Of a DNA stretch of 64,000 nucleotides, positions 25,073 to 37,391 are shown one piece after another. The stretch is from the NCBI GenBank assembly GCA_029851415.1, contig CM056743.1:34860714-34924713 (forward strand), in the 5' to 3' direction. Source of the stretch: Eretmocerus hayati. Lineage: Eukaryota > Arthropoda > Insecta > Hymenoptera > Aphelinidae. The first letter of the stretch is position 1, and every line of letters begins with the position of its first letter. Position numbers and translations under genes: made by a program. A model generated the notes under the pieces. That model saw only the letters and a list, made by a program, of their open reading frames with translations, ran no database searches and was not told the origin of the DNA.

Positions 25073-25431
25073 ATGGCTAAAACTTCAGGCCGCTCAAAGT
25101 CACGATGCTGTACTTCGAATAGAGCGGCCAACATCAATCTCAACAAAAATCACAAAGATGACGATGATGACGATAGCGACAGCGATGCTTGCTGTAATAA
25201 AAAAAAAATTAAGATCTACGGCCGAAACGAGTGGAGTTCTCGCATCGGTTGCTGCGCAGCTCTTAGTCTTGGAATTTTGGAACTCAAAAGGCTGCTATTA
25301 CTCAGCGTTGAGCTTGTACTTGAGGCACATCCTCTGAGCTTTGTCGGAGCTTTACCACCACTTATTGCAAGCTTTGCTGATGCTGGACTTGGCCTGCCTA
25401 TTGCACTCGCCGCTCTTATCGCCATTCGTAG
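25073..25431 (+). CDS. Peripherin-like tetraspanin, exon 1
   Basis: Encodes 119 residues plus two bases. The donor CGTAG|GTATAC pairs in phase with the acceptor at 25869-25870. It contains a basic/acidic cytosolic N-terminus (asparagine/lysine then six aspartates) and two hydrophobic segments. The start is the first ATG of this open frame; no stop is obvious for some way upstream, so an upstream start or exon is possible. Confidence 0.72.
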
Positions 25432-27932
25432 GTATACCCTTGTATTCAATTGGGTTTTAAGAAATTTTTCGTGTTTTTTGAATATTTGATCTTGATTAGA
25501 TTATTATGGAGCTTGAAGACTCTGGGGTTATGGTTACATGGTTTTATGTAATGTAGTCTCCTAATGGATGCATGTTCGAATAAATGTAAGGTTTTCGGGT
25601 ACCCAAGATGACCTTTTGATAATAATCTGCAAACAAGTTATTGCAAAAAAAATCCCCGTCAAAAGCTCACCAACTACTCATTCTGTATTTTCAATCAGGG
25701 AATTGAATAGCTATCAGGCTTCTCGAGAATCAAAATATAGAAATCAAAACTCATGGATTATTCACCATTTAAGATGATACCTGTCAGAAAGATGATTTTC
25801 TCTAATAATGAATTTCCGGTCTCAATAATAATGATCTCAAACTCAGATGATTCATAAAACATGACCACAGGCATCACACACGACCATGTTATCCAAAAAC
25901 CAAGCCAGCATTGCGACGAATATCTTTGGGACTGCTAATCTGTATGGTCCTCAACGTCGGAACACTAGTCTTGCTGTGGTACAGTGTAAGTGTAAGCACC
26001 GAAACCCTAAAGACTGCTCTGAGAACTTCGATGGAGCTTTACGCAAGCCGAGCTTCAGCAAAGAATATCATCGATGAAATTCAGCTTGAGCTACAGTGTT
26101 GCGGATTTTCATCGTACGTCGACTGGTTTGCATTTGACTGGCAGGTATAATAATTCTCAATTAAGATATTTTGTGAATAAGATTTCCTCATAAGGATAAA
26201 CATCACATTTTTTTGCTGATCCTCGAATGAGATTAATATGATATAGTTCATTAAGAAGTAGTTGAACCATGTGCAGCATTTGATATGGAAAAAATGTTTC
26301 TAATGGATTCCGAAATCAAATAATTAGGTCAGTGAAACTACAGAAGACGAAATGGCAATGGATGAATATGGTGTCAGAAGTGTACCCTATAGTTGCTGCA
26401 ATAGACAAACTCTATCACCGTGTCTTCATACCGATATGAGCAGGGATGATGCGAGAACCGTCAACGTTAGAGGGTGCGCCGCAATTCTTGCAACAATTCT
26501 TGTAAAAGTTGCAATCGTTGGCTACAGCATGACCGGCCTCATCATTTTCACCCAAATCGTCGTCATAGTAATTCTTATCAGGGTGCGTAAGATATTATAG
26601 AGATTCGTTACTCAGCCGGATTCATTCGAATTCTTGACTCAGCGATTGGATGTTATTGAGAATATGATATTAGACTTACTTCGCTAAAATTACTCCCTTT
26701 GTCATTGTGGACGGTTGGCTGAGTCTCAAACCGAACCTCTCAAACTTTTCTCATGATGAGATGAGATGGATGAAATCGCAAGATTTGTCTCGGCAGCAAT
26801 TTTCAATAGATGGGAAATCTTCAAAAACTTTCCATATCAGCGTTGTTGTGTGAACAGTGGTATCGGGGATAGCATTGATTTTCTAATCTGACATCTCATT
26901 CGGGATGTAATATTTCAACCGAATTTCTAGTAAATCATGTGAAATCATGTATTCTCTTGGATGGAAATGAGAAGAAACTAATCGCATGCAAGCCCATTAA
27001 ATATTGTTACAATGATCTAAAATTCTATATGGACTGAATTTCAAAATCTGCTCAGATCATCAGGGTATTCCTACCAAATCTGGTCTTTTAGATCTAGCCA
27101 TTATCCAATGAATTCAAGTCAATACAACTCAAAAATTTGCACAATAATCATACAAGATTTTGAAATCTAACTTAGATAGCCCGTGACCTCACAGAAAGCC
27201 AACCCAACTGCCCAGTTGATTAAATCCAGTGTCCCTAAAACTTGAAATCGTATTGGTTTTTAATCGATCAATTTTGAAACTCACCTACACTTTGGATCAC
27301 CAGAAGCTTCAAAATTTCATGAAAATTTGACAAATTTATCACAATTTACAGATAATACGAAGAATCATTCCTGAGATCTGCTCATCAAAATGTACTTGCT
27401 GGGAGTCTACTTGTTCCTCAGACGCAAATGAGTGTATGATGAAATTTGGGTCAGTTTTCAAATTATTACTACACTCCTCACCCCGTTCAACCAGTTCACC
27501 GAACGAACTTTTACCATTATGATTCTGCATTCATTACACAGGGCAACGAGTTCCTCCGAATGCGAATCTTCGAGTGCTGGTATTCAACGTGAACGTAGAC
27601 GAGCTCCAAGGCCTCGCGAAACTGTATTCTCTTGCAAGCGTTCCAACAACATCGAACGTTTTGCAGGTGGAGGTATCGGTCATCCTGTAGGAGATGTTAC
27701 TGGTAGAACGAGCTCTGCATGTGATCGGAGTATCAATAGTAGCAGTACTAGTAGTTGTTCTGAATCTGGGCTAACTTCGAGTCCTGCAGGACATCAGCTG
27801 AAGATACCACGTCCTCCGACGGCTTTCATTAAAGCGCCATCTTCTGGTGTGGTTTCATCGTTGCCGAGAACTGTACCCAGTGTCCAAAGGACTGTACTGG
27901 AAAAACCATTCAGACGAAAACCTGCTCCATGA
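25073..27932 (+). CDS. Peripherin/RDS-ROM1-like tetraspanin
   Basis: Best model: exons 25073-25431, 25871-26144, 26328 to about 26582, and a last exon from 27542. The first two joins give GT-AG introns and a continuous frame. Residues 52-120 hold the first two hydrophobic segments and residues 137-160 the third (ISLGLLICMVLNVGTLVLLW). The large extracellular loop has CCG at 196-198, a D-W-F-x3-W block at 204-210, VPYSCC at 230-235, Cys243 and an RGC at 259-261; a fourth membrane segment follows (VAIVGYSMTGLIIFTQIVVIVILI). The order I-D-x-I-Q-x-E-x-x-C-C-G, V-P-x-S-C-C-N, x-V-R-G-C-x-A matches vertebrate peripherin-2/ROM1 rather than generic tetraspanins. Those scaffold photoreceptor disc rims; an insect role is unknown to me. 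The N-terminus has an unusual acidic run (KDDDDDDSDSD). The C-terminus is uncertain: the long Ser/Pro/Arg-rich frame ending at 27932 needs a phase the canonical donor does not give. Confidence 0.82.
25871..26144 (+). CDS. Peripherin-like tetraspanin, exon 2
   Basis: Residues 120-211. The acceptor ATGACCACAG restores R-H-H-T-R-P-C-Y-P-K-T-K-P-A-L-R-R, which resembles the peripherin linker between membrane segments 2 and 3. It ends with QCCGFSSYVDWFAFDWQ. The donor is GGCAG|GTATAA. A shorter alternative using the acceptor at 25907-25908 would drop the Cys-Tyr-Pro linker and requires a weaker donor (C|GTAGGT). Confidence 0.83.
26328..26582 (+). CDS. Peripherin-like tetraspanin, exon 3
   Basis: Residues 212-296. 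The acceptor is AAATAATTAG. It holds the second half of the large loop (VPYSCCNRQTLSPC, then VRGC) and membrane segment 4. Possible donors are AGG|GTGCGT (phase 0, 26582) and GTGC|GTAAGA (phase 1, 26586). Neither gives phase 2, which the long last-exon frame requires. Confidence 0.82.
27542..27932 (+). CDS. Peripherin-like tetraspanin, putative last exon (C-terminal tail)
   Basis: The acceptor is CATTCATTACACAG. The frame ATSSSECESSSAG... runs to TGA 27930-27932 as a Ser/Arg/Pro-rich cytosolic tail with IPRPPTAFIKAPSSG and a basic end (KPFRRKPAP). The start of this frame resembles peripherin's Ser/Glu-rich C-terminal tail after membrane segment 4. Entering it needs phase 2. The phase-0 reading gives only GNEFLRMRIFECWYST and a stop at 27590-27592. 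A GC donor at 26585-26586 or a missed small exon would reconcile this. Confidence 0.5.
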
Positions 27933-30900
27933 TAACGCTTTCCCAGGTGATGTATTTGAAGCAAAATGATGAATGTGATATGAATGTTATGATGGGCTCA
28001 GTTTGGTTAGTCTTGAATGAGCAGATGTGCATTCAACTATTCAAGTTATTTTATTTTTCCTGTATAAGATGACCGGTATGAATGGGACAATTAATGATTA
28101 AAATTCTGTGAAATTTGTTTAATGTCTTCAAACTAAAACGATACGAGTCAATCTGAACTCTCTTCAAGAACCACTGAAGTCTCTGAAATCTTTCAAATAG
28201 CATCAAATATCCTCCGAAATAACGATCCGACCAAAATCAAAAATGGGAAAATGGTCAAATACGTATAATTTTGTAAGACTCACTCAAAAAATGGTGGCTA
28301 GTTCAAGCGGACTACAGAATATATAAGATAAGTGTACCCAACATGCTCTTCATAACTCGGTTTTGTCAATAGTTCTAGTCTACTTGGATATTTTCCAACG
28401 TACTTTAGCTCAATTCAAAGCTTGTTCCAAGATCTTTAGAACGAGCTGAAGTGAGTTTGCTCTGGGCCAACTAAAACCGAACTATTACCAATCCTTCCAA
28501 AAAAATATTTTTCAGGCTGGTGGCCTAAATCAAGGTCAGTGCTTACACGAGTGAAAAAAATTAGTCCATTCATAATATCTCAATGACTGGTCCTTTTCCC
28601 GAGAAAGATCTTCCTTTACAAAAATAGTCACAGGTCGCACCAGGAATAACCTAGAATAAGTCCCAAGGACGAATTTTGAAGCTCTTGACTTCTACTTTAA
28701 GATGATTTTGGAAAAATCTAAGTTTATCTCGAAGTTCATCAATAATTTCCGCCAGACTTGCGGAGGTTTGCGTACTGACCCGATTTTAATAAAATGTTAC
28801 AACGATTCGACTTGACCTATTGGAATCCTGTTGATACGGAAGGAAATGGCCCACAAAGAGTCCTCAAAGTGCTTGAAAAAAGCAACGAAATGAGCTCAAG
28901 TAGAGTCATTTTGGACAAAAGAGATCTGACCAGTCGAGTGATCAAAATCGATTTTTTTCAGGTGTACACAAACTTTTAACGGCAGAATTTTGGCGTTCAT
29001 ACTCGTCCTCGTACTCGTCATAGCATCGTAGCTCTTGAGAAAAGACCTTGAATTTGAATTCCTTACATTTTTTATTTCACAGGCTCTATCCAAATCTCCA
29101 CGTGGACCTCAACTTATTGAGAAGGCTTGTATCAAATCACGCGGGTATTTCAAACAAAATTCAGAGGACTAGTTTCCATGAAGATGTGAAGAAAATTGTG
29201 AAGCTGCTTATCATTGAGGCATGGAAATGGTCCGTTGCATTGACTTGCATGCAAAAAGAACTATATTTGAACGATCTTGTTCTCCTCTTATATGATGAAT
29301 GAATTTGAATGTAAGAATAATTTTGTAAACTGTAATTTTTCAAAATGATAAAAACAAACCTTGGCATCAGTAACTATGCAGTAAAAATGTCAAAAGCTTA
29401 GATTAAATCGAATAATAAGCTGGAAAGTAGAATAAATGTCTAAAACAAATTAATACAGTTTTCCCACTAATATGTTCTATACGATTTTTTTTGTGGGTGA
29501 ATGATTTTCACAAATCGTATTCGACACGATGTGCATAATAATTTTTGCGTTTGATCAATTTTCTTGATCATTTTTGGCTGGCCTTAAATTTAGATAGAAC
29601 TCTAGACGCGGATGATAAATTTTCATTGGAAAAATGTTGATGAAATAGATCGAATACACGACAAAGCTCAATCGCATCCTCATCTCAAAAACGACCTTGA
29701 AGAGGACAATATGGGTACAGTATCAGGCAAAGTCAGTGGTACTGAAAACGTCGACTTCATGCTCAAGTTTATTCGAATTCAGATGAAACGTTGATCATTG
29801 TAGAGTTATGAATTGGATACAAGTGGAGTTGGATTACATCGGAAATACTTGCAGGTTTTCCTATTCTTTATAAAGCAAAATGCAATAGTGTTTGATGCTC
29901 GGTTTGATGCAAGAAAGCTCTTTATTGAAATTATGCTGAAACTCATCACTCAACAAATCGTCAAAATTGATCATGTGTCACTAGTTAGAATTTAGGGGAT
30001 CAATAGATCCTGACAACTGTGCAAGATTCTGATGATTGGTTAGACGGATCATTTTTCTCTCGATTTTTCTTCAGTGGTTCGGTTTTATGCGATATTTCCT
30101 TTCTGCATAAGGATTGAGAAAAGATAGAAGATAGAAAAAATATATATGAACGTCCGCCTCCATACCGTATGAAGATCCAGATTCAGATTTTGCCTTCAAT
30201 TGGTTCAGATATTTCCTGGTCAGAACAACGTTTAGTTGATCATTATGTCTTTCTTCAACATCGGAGCTGGTTTTCTGAGGATGACGTAACCTTTCAGAGA
30301 ACTTTTCTCGATCAAGTTGGATTCTAAAAATTAGTGATTGGTCTATCCGATTTCAGATATAATTTTGGAAAGCAATCATCGTGGAATTCAAGCAAAAATT
30401 GGAACATCTGCTAAATTCTGTTGAGATAAATTTCTTTGAAAGAATAATTTAGATTTTAGACCTTGATATGAAAGAGATCTTGCAAAATTGCTTCGTTCTC
30501 AGTTCTGCGAGGAGAAAAATTTTTCGAAAAAAAAAAAATTATTTTGCTGTTTTCTTTGCATTAGTTTGGATAACTACTCTCTGTAGTCTTGTGCACGACA
30601 TACGTGCAACACAGCTGTCGTAATTTTTGGTATACATTATCGAACATTCTTCAAGCTGATGACTGATAACTGGCATTGTTGATTTTCGACTTCATTTGAT
30701 GAATTTTTGAGGTATCACAGATAGTACATACAACTATCGCCGATTCATCGAAACATTTGGAATCGGCCACAGCATCGCAGTATTTGTGACATCTTCGAAA
30801 TTCGACGAATATACTCGAAAATTGACAACGTCGATGTATAAGTATGCGCTGGTAGAACTCCGAAAAACTGACTGGACTGTTGACTGGAAAAACTGAATAT

Positions 30901-32056
30901 GAATGAGACGAAGAAAGAATTTGAGGCTAAAACAGATCGATATACCTTTACATCATCCTGGATTATTGAATTCGATCCACCTTCAATTATGCATCATCTA
31001 AATCGAATCTATCAAAGATGTAACGAAAAAATTTTAAGCAAAAGTTTTCCAACTGGAATGAAAAAAATTCTCGAATAAATCGTTTCGGAATAGTCGATCG
31101 CATGCGACATTTCCTTGATAATACAGAAAAGCTTCATCGACACATGACGGTTATTTCGAAGACGCTCGATTCAAATAATCGCCCTCGTCATGCATTTGTC
31201 ACCCTCGATGCAACGCCTCAGATTTACCCCAAAGAAAGCCAGAATAGGTATATTATAACTTCCAACCAACGCTAGCGCACTTCACTATATTTCGAAGCGT
31301 GAAGTCCAACGGTCAATACCCGCACATATTCAAAAATTTGAATGCATTCCGGATGCCAGGTCAAAATGCCTCCCCATTGTCAATTCTCTTATCCCTTCCA
31401 AAATGCAACCGATCATACACCAAAGTATCATCGTTGCATTCGATCAGTGCAGCAGACGACGAAAGCCGTTATATATTTCCACAAACCAGACACAGTAACA
31501 GTAGATATATACAGTGATGTATCCCCTCTCCCCCAATCATCAAACACACATATATCTATATTTATCTGTCTGTCTCGATTCAAAGCTAAAACTGAATGCA
31601 CAGACTTTCAGCTCAGCTCAGCTTCAAAACTTTGATGATCAGTTGTTGGTCGCTCGCCTAAGCATTCAGATATTGTATGGTATAGCATGTGCCGCGAATC
31701 GCGAGTGTTCCGCATTATTAGCCGAACTTCATCAATTGATGCTTGTGACGAAGAACAGCAACAGCTCGAAGCCGCCCGCGCCGCCTACGGAAATCGTTAG
31801 ATTTTATCATCTGATCATTATATCCAGGTCTGGGACACTTGGCAACTGCAGCATCCACTAAAAAAAAAAATTTCATCTGCGTCTATAACTAACTCTGGCT
31901 GAATCGAGCTGAATAATTCTCTTGAATAATTCTCTTTAATACAGGAAGGAAAGAAAGTATAAGATAAAGAGTGTGCAAAGGGAGGAGTCAAAAATATCTC
32001 AAGTGTCACCGGAGTTGTGTTGAATTTGTTGCGAAAAAATTTTAGAAGAATTCAAG
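27933..32056. other. Intergenic region between genes 2 and 3
   Basis: AT-rich, with a candidate polyadenylation signal near 28097. Two weak open frames (29048-29302, 31514-31861) have no recognised domain. The stretch 31860-32056 directly upstream of the dioxygenase start is its probable 5' UTR/promoter; no TATA box can be fixed. Confidence 0.6.
28097..28102 (+). terminator. Candidate polyadenylation signal of the peripherin-like gene
   Basis: ATTAAA about 165 bases past the stop at 27932, followed by a T/G-rich stretch (GTGAAATTTGTTTAATGTC). Placement is reasonable but the hexamer is common in this AT-rich DNA. Confidence 0.4.
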
Positions 32057-32153
32057 ATGAGCTGTTGTACGAGTGCACCACTCAAAATCGTTAATAATAC
32101 AGAGACTCTTCTTAGCAAGTGCGAGGTCCCGATCATCGACCTCGCCCACGTGG
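32057..32153 (+). CDS. 2OG dioxygenase, coding exon 1
   Basis: Residues 1-32 plus one base: MSCCTSAPLKIVNNTETLLS then KCEVPIIDLAHV. The donor is GTGG|GTGAGT. PIIDL is the conserved first strand of the DIOX_N domain. The N-terminal 20 residues are variable in this family, so the ATG is the simplest choice. Confidence 0.82.
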
Positions 32154-33783
32154 GTGAGTGTGTTCTTATTACTTCTTATACTTCATTTTCTTTAGGGTTT
32201 TTTACTTCACATTCCTCGTCGTCTAGCTTCCTCTTCTTCTTCTCATGATGATGATGGCTTGCAGCTGCCCAGAAACTCATAACGCTCGTTTTAGTGTATA
32301 TATAGCAGACCATTTTCTGCTACAAGTCTTATTGCCTTTCCTTTTAGTATTGTCGAAAATTTTTGGATCTTTCGTAGTGGTACAAAATACATTTGAGATA
32401 TATTTTTTAATTGAAGGAAGAATGTAAAAATGCATTAAAGCTTAGCGGAGGCAATATCCAATATGTTTGCTGCGAAATGTTAGGTTAGGTCGAGTCTCAC
32501 GCCGCGCAAAAGATAACACAAACATTCCGCGAGCAAAAGCGATATCGGTTACTTACCGGAACCGCACGCCTCGATTCGTTTCCCCGCAAGAATTTCCCCG
32601 ATGAGTTATATTTATCAAGTGTCAGATCTTCTTGCTGCTTTGCTTTTTTTGTGAGAATCACGTGTAATTTTGATAACATCAAAAACAGCTGTTATTCCAT
32701 AAAATCGGCTGTGATGGTGCACCGATGTCTTATTTCCTCGATTCCACGTTTCAAGAACCGGTAGTATATTTTTTAGCTGGATCAAGTTTGAATCCGAAAC
32801 TCATTTGCAATGTTTACAGTAGGATTTAGTCTTTCGAAGAAAAATTGTGATAAAACGGGGGATTGAGCGCGACTTTCTGGTCTATTCTTGTAATTACAGA
32901 TATTTTGTATTTTACTGTGAACGATTTTTGTTTCTGAAATGAATGATTTTTGTTAATTTCGTATGCCTGAGTGACTTGGAATATTTCGATGTATGATCTA
33001 TAAAAAATTGGCTATCCAAGTGCTTCAACGTTGTTGTGACTAACAATAGTTTTGAGTATCATTAATTTTTTTGTTTGTTGAACAATGCCGAGGTGACTTT
33101 TTTAACAAAGTATATTATTTTCAACCCAGTACAATTACTTCATTAGTTAAGATTTGAACAATACCGAGGTTTTTTTTTAACAAAGTACAACATTATTTTC
33201 AACCCAGTACTGTACTTCATTAGCATAAATTGTGCTCTACATATCTCTGATAAATTGAAGTCGTGCACCCATCATTTTGAATGAATTTTGCTTCTCCTGT
33301 TCCGCTATCTTATCATTACCCTCAAGAGTATGAATTTACGCTTGGACATGAACGTTTATTCATTGAATTTTATGATGTCATTGAAATGAATCATTTGCAT
33401 GTATGTACATCGATGTGAACTTCAATATCCATCCACACTTTTGAATGTGTTCTATATCTGTCCTTAAAAATGATCAAAAAATTTAATCTGATTATGAGAA
33501 AAAGTATATCACGAAGCACAGTCTGTGTTACACAGCTAATATACATCTTTTGATGCTACGTTATGAAAACTCTGAAACTCTTTGCTGCGAGTCAGTAGTA
33601 AATTCATACATATAATGCATACCTATTGACAAGACAGAAAAAAAGACCGTCTCGGATGCAACATAGTTCTCTTGACGACGAATCACACCAATCATCTTCA
33701 ATTTTTTCGAAAAATACGGGTAACTCGTTCTCGCATCCCGACGCGTATTTTCTTTTTTCAAATTTTCCTTTATTCGTCCGACA

Positions 33784-33819
<36 letters not shown>

Positions 33820-36800
33820 GCTAGACATTGTCATTTTGCATGTGTGTAAGTATTAGGCCTCGCAAAATCGGGCCATAGGTCGAGTCAACCATCTTATACG
33901 TCGTAGTATATTATAGTTAGTCACACACTCTCTGGCACATTACGAATCGTCTCAACGAGGAACGAATGCATTCGTTCGCCTTGCAATGTTGCCCCACTGA
34001 TTCATAATAGAAACTAGATCAACCAATTATCTCGGCTAGTTAATATTTTTTGAGAAAACAATCTGCCTGTGATTTTTATTAATATTCAACGCCAACTTGT
34101 TGATTCAGTGATCGAGTGAGGCCCGCAATTTTACTGAACTGATTTTCCGTTTATCCTTTCATGGAAATCGATCTGAATTTTATTAGAATTGGTGTTCGGT
34201 TCCGAAGAATGGTAGTCTCCCCGTACAAATAATTGAAAATAATTTTAAAAAAAATTTATTTCTGAAGAAGGTAATCCGTCACGTATTTTACAGTATTAAT
34301 CTCAAAAGCTGAGCAGTTGTTCATGAGACGACGATAGCATGGCAAAATCTATACATTCAAGACAGCTGCTGTAGAGAGAAAATTCTCTTCGCCTCTGTGA
34401 AACAACGATTGTAAAAGTCACGTTTAAGAAAAAAACTAGCTCGTAACCTATTCACTTTCAATACTTATCGGACACCTTTCCTTGGAATTTTATTAGGTTT
34501 TCTTCACGGATCATATATTTTTCTCTGATAGCTGAATTTCTTCTAACGCACGTACAAGTTGAAGGTCATATCGATAAGACGCAGTGAATTTTCGTCATAG
34601 CTTCAATTCGTCAGAGTTGTGTAATTTATCTTCCATAAATTTGACTCAATTCATATGAAATATTTGCTTTCGAAATGACACTATTTTTTGAAGGACCTAC
34701 TACTATTAAGTAATACAGAAAAGATTCACGCTCGATTCAATCCAGAATCAAGGAGTTGATTTCAAATGATTTTTCATTTGCCATGAAAATGTCTACATTA
34801 TCATATTTTTAGCTCCTTACCTATACAATATTTATTCGGATGTAAGTGCTCGAATGTAGGAGAGGCCGAGGCAAAATTGGACAACTTTGTGTGTTTTCTA
34901 CTTTGAAATTTAATCCGAAAATCGAATCAAGCCTTGAAAAAAAATTTCCCCATCTCTTCTAACTATCAAATTATACGACAAAGAATTTCCCGACCTCGGA
35001 TCTTGATTTTCTCACGAATTTTCAATCCTAAAAAGAAGATAAGTTGTCTATTTTGCCCTGGTCTCCCTTGAGTGTTGCGTTATGTTTGAGGAAATGTTCA
35101 CTGATTTGAGGAAAAATCGAAGTTTGAGCACTTTACGAAGTAGCTTGTGGCGAAATAGAAACAAGATCAGATGCTGTAAGATCAAGCTTGGATCAAAGCT
35201 TGTTCATTTCAATACTTCCTAGCTTGAATTTTGACGAATTTGATTGAACATGCTTATTACAACGTCAATGAAATGCCGCGAGAAGAAGAAAACTGACTCA
35301 GAAGTCTGTAACGGAAAATCCACCTAAACGAGATCTTAATCGCACTTCACAGTCAAACTTCACTTGTCAGGAACGGGGAAAGTGAGCAATTCTCGTCCAT
35401 GTAAAGTGAAGTGAGAAACTACAAGTATACCACGTCGATACTTCTTCTATGTATTAGCCTGATGGTTTGTATGGTCGTAAAGACGGTCGTGAAGTATTAT
35501 GTATTTTGCCCTGTCAGTCACGAACGTCAGGCACAAGTGAATGAATAATTTTCCCGTAAGTACCGTTCTTATCTGTGAATTTCGAATTTTTGTAAAAATT
35601 TCCCATTTCAAACAGACGATTTCAAATTACACTAGGAGAGAATACGTAGACTGGCTCAAGTGTGTCCAAGGCAAGCGAGAAGAGAAACAAGCCATCATCT
35701 AATTAACCAAGGCGCCAGAGAAAGAGAGAAGAGCGGAATGGGGCCGCTAAATTTACCGAGCGACGATGATTATACGACGAAGACGACGTGATGTCAAAAA
35801 ATCAGGGAAAATTGTAAATTCACATTTTCGAGTTTTCAGCGTGACTTATGTGCAAATATACGATATTATCCGAGTATAAATCACGAGCGACGTTAACTTT
35901 TTTTAAGCGCCATCTCGGAAAAACTACCGCATTTGACATATTTTATAAGGTACAGAAATGGCACAAAAATTTTAGTGTAGAGCTAGAAAAGCTTGATGCA
36001 CTCTTCGTTATCGTTGATCAGCTCGTGTGACACAATAGATCGCGCATTATGTCACAAGAGTCGCGGTCTATTGCCTATTATACTTGATGCATTCGAACGT
36101 GATGACAAAGAAACGCAAAAAAATCTATTATGTCAGGGAAAAACTAATGCTGCAGATGATTTTCCTGCTTCAGAGTTCTTATACTCTACCGGTCAAAATC
36201 TTGAGATTACCCAGTGAATTACTTTTTCATATTCACAATCCAATATTATGGAACCAGCTGATCGGATATTAAGCTCAGCTAATTTTTGACTTTCTTCATC
36301 ATGGACTTTGAAAAACGTGTTATCGTATACCCATCTTGCCCAAATTCTGTAGCTTCAGGAGTGTCATGAAATTGAAGAAAATCTATATTTTCACAATCTT
36401 ACATCAATCTTCGACCACCTGCACTTTTCGTAGGAATCTGGAATTATGATGAAACTTATGACAACTGAAACTATGAGCCCCGTGAGCTCCAAAGGTTCAA
36501 TTTTATGTATGTCATTCTAAACCTTTCCCGCTCAGAAATATGAGTTGCTCAAATCTCGAATCATTGAAACTATCTCGCCACATAGAAAACACGATAAAGA
36601 TTTCAGGAAAATTTTGGCAGAAGGTCTCCTGCTTGATTGAAAGATGTATAAGATGAATTCTGAGTGCAGAAGAATCCAGAGTTGCTCTCAGAAGTATGGA
36701 AATTTCCAAGCGGAGGACCCAAGAGTCCGGATCACCAATCTTGTCCGAATTTTTTTTTTACAATTTTGTATCACCCAGTGTATGAAAAATCCAGAGTAAC

Positions 36801-37360
36801 TCCGTCAAATGAGCCTTCTGTTCAGAGCTACAGCCAAAAACATTAACATTGCTAGTATATCTATCTATATAATTTCTCAACATGGGCCTATCTATATGAG
36901 CAATGACAATCTCAGTGCCTGTATCTTTGGTCAGGAGGCCCATCTCACGGAGTTACTCTGGATTCTTCATATTCTAGGTAGTACAAAACCGTGAAAAAAA
37001 TTTGGACAAGATTGGTGATCCGGACACCTCGTCCTCCCCTTGTTAGTCCACTCTTGACTCTGAAAAACTCATATGACTAATTTTCTAAGAGGGATGAAGC
37101 CGTCGTCAATGAAATATGTTGGAAGGATTCCTCACATCTGGAGTGGCGTTAGCCTTATCTTTAATTCTTTTTAAATGAAAATCAAAGGAATATTTCTGCA
37201 AGTGCGAGACAACAAAAGTCTATTTCGACACAAATTCCCCTTCATCGGAACAGCCATATTCCACCAAACCAAGAACAACTTGAAGTGACTTTTTGAAACA
37301 GATTTGAAAGATTTTAAGTTATGTACTCTAAGATGCTATAAGTGTCATTGAAATCCACTA

Positions 37361-37391
<31 letters not shown>

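Noticed and set aside
31514..31861. 115-codon plus-strand frame with LLVARLSIQILYGIACAANR
   Set aside because: The middle part looks protein-like, but there is no known domain, no supported splice partner and no start context. A pseudogene fragment cannot be excluded.
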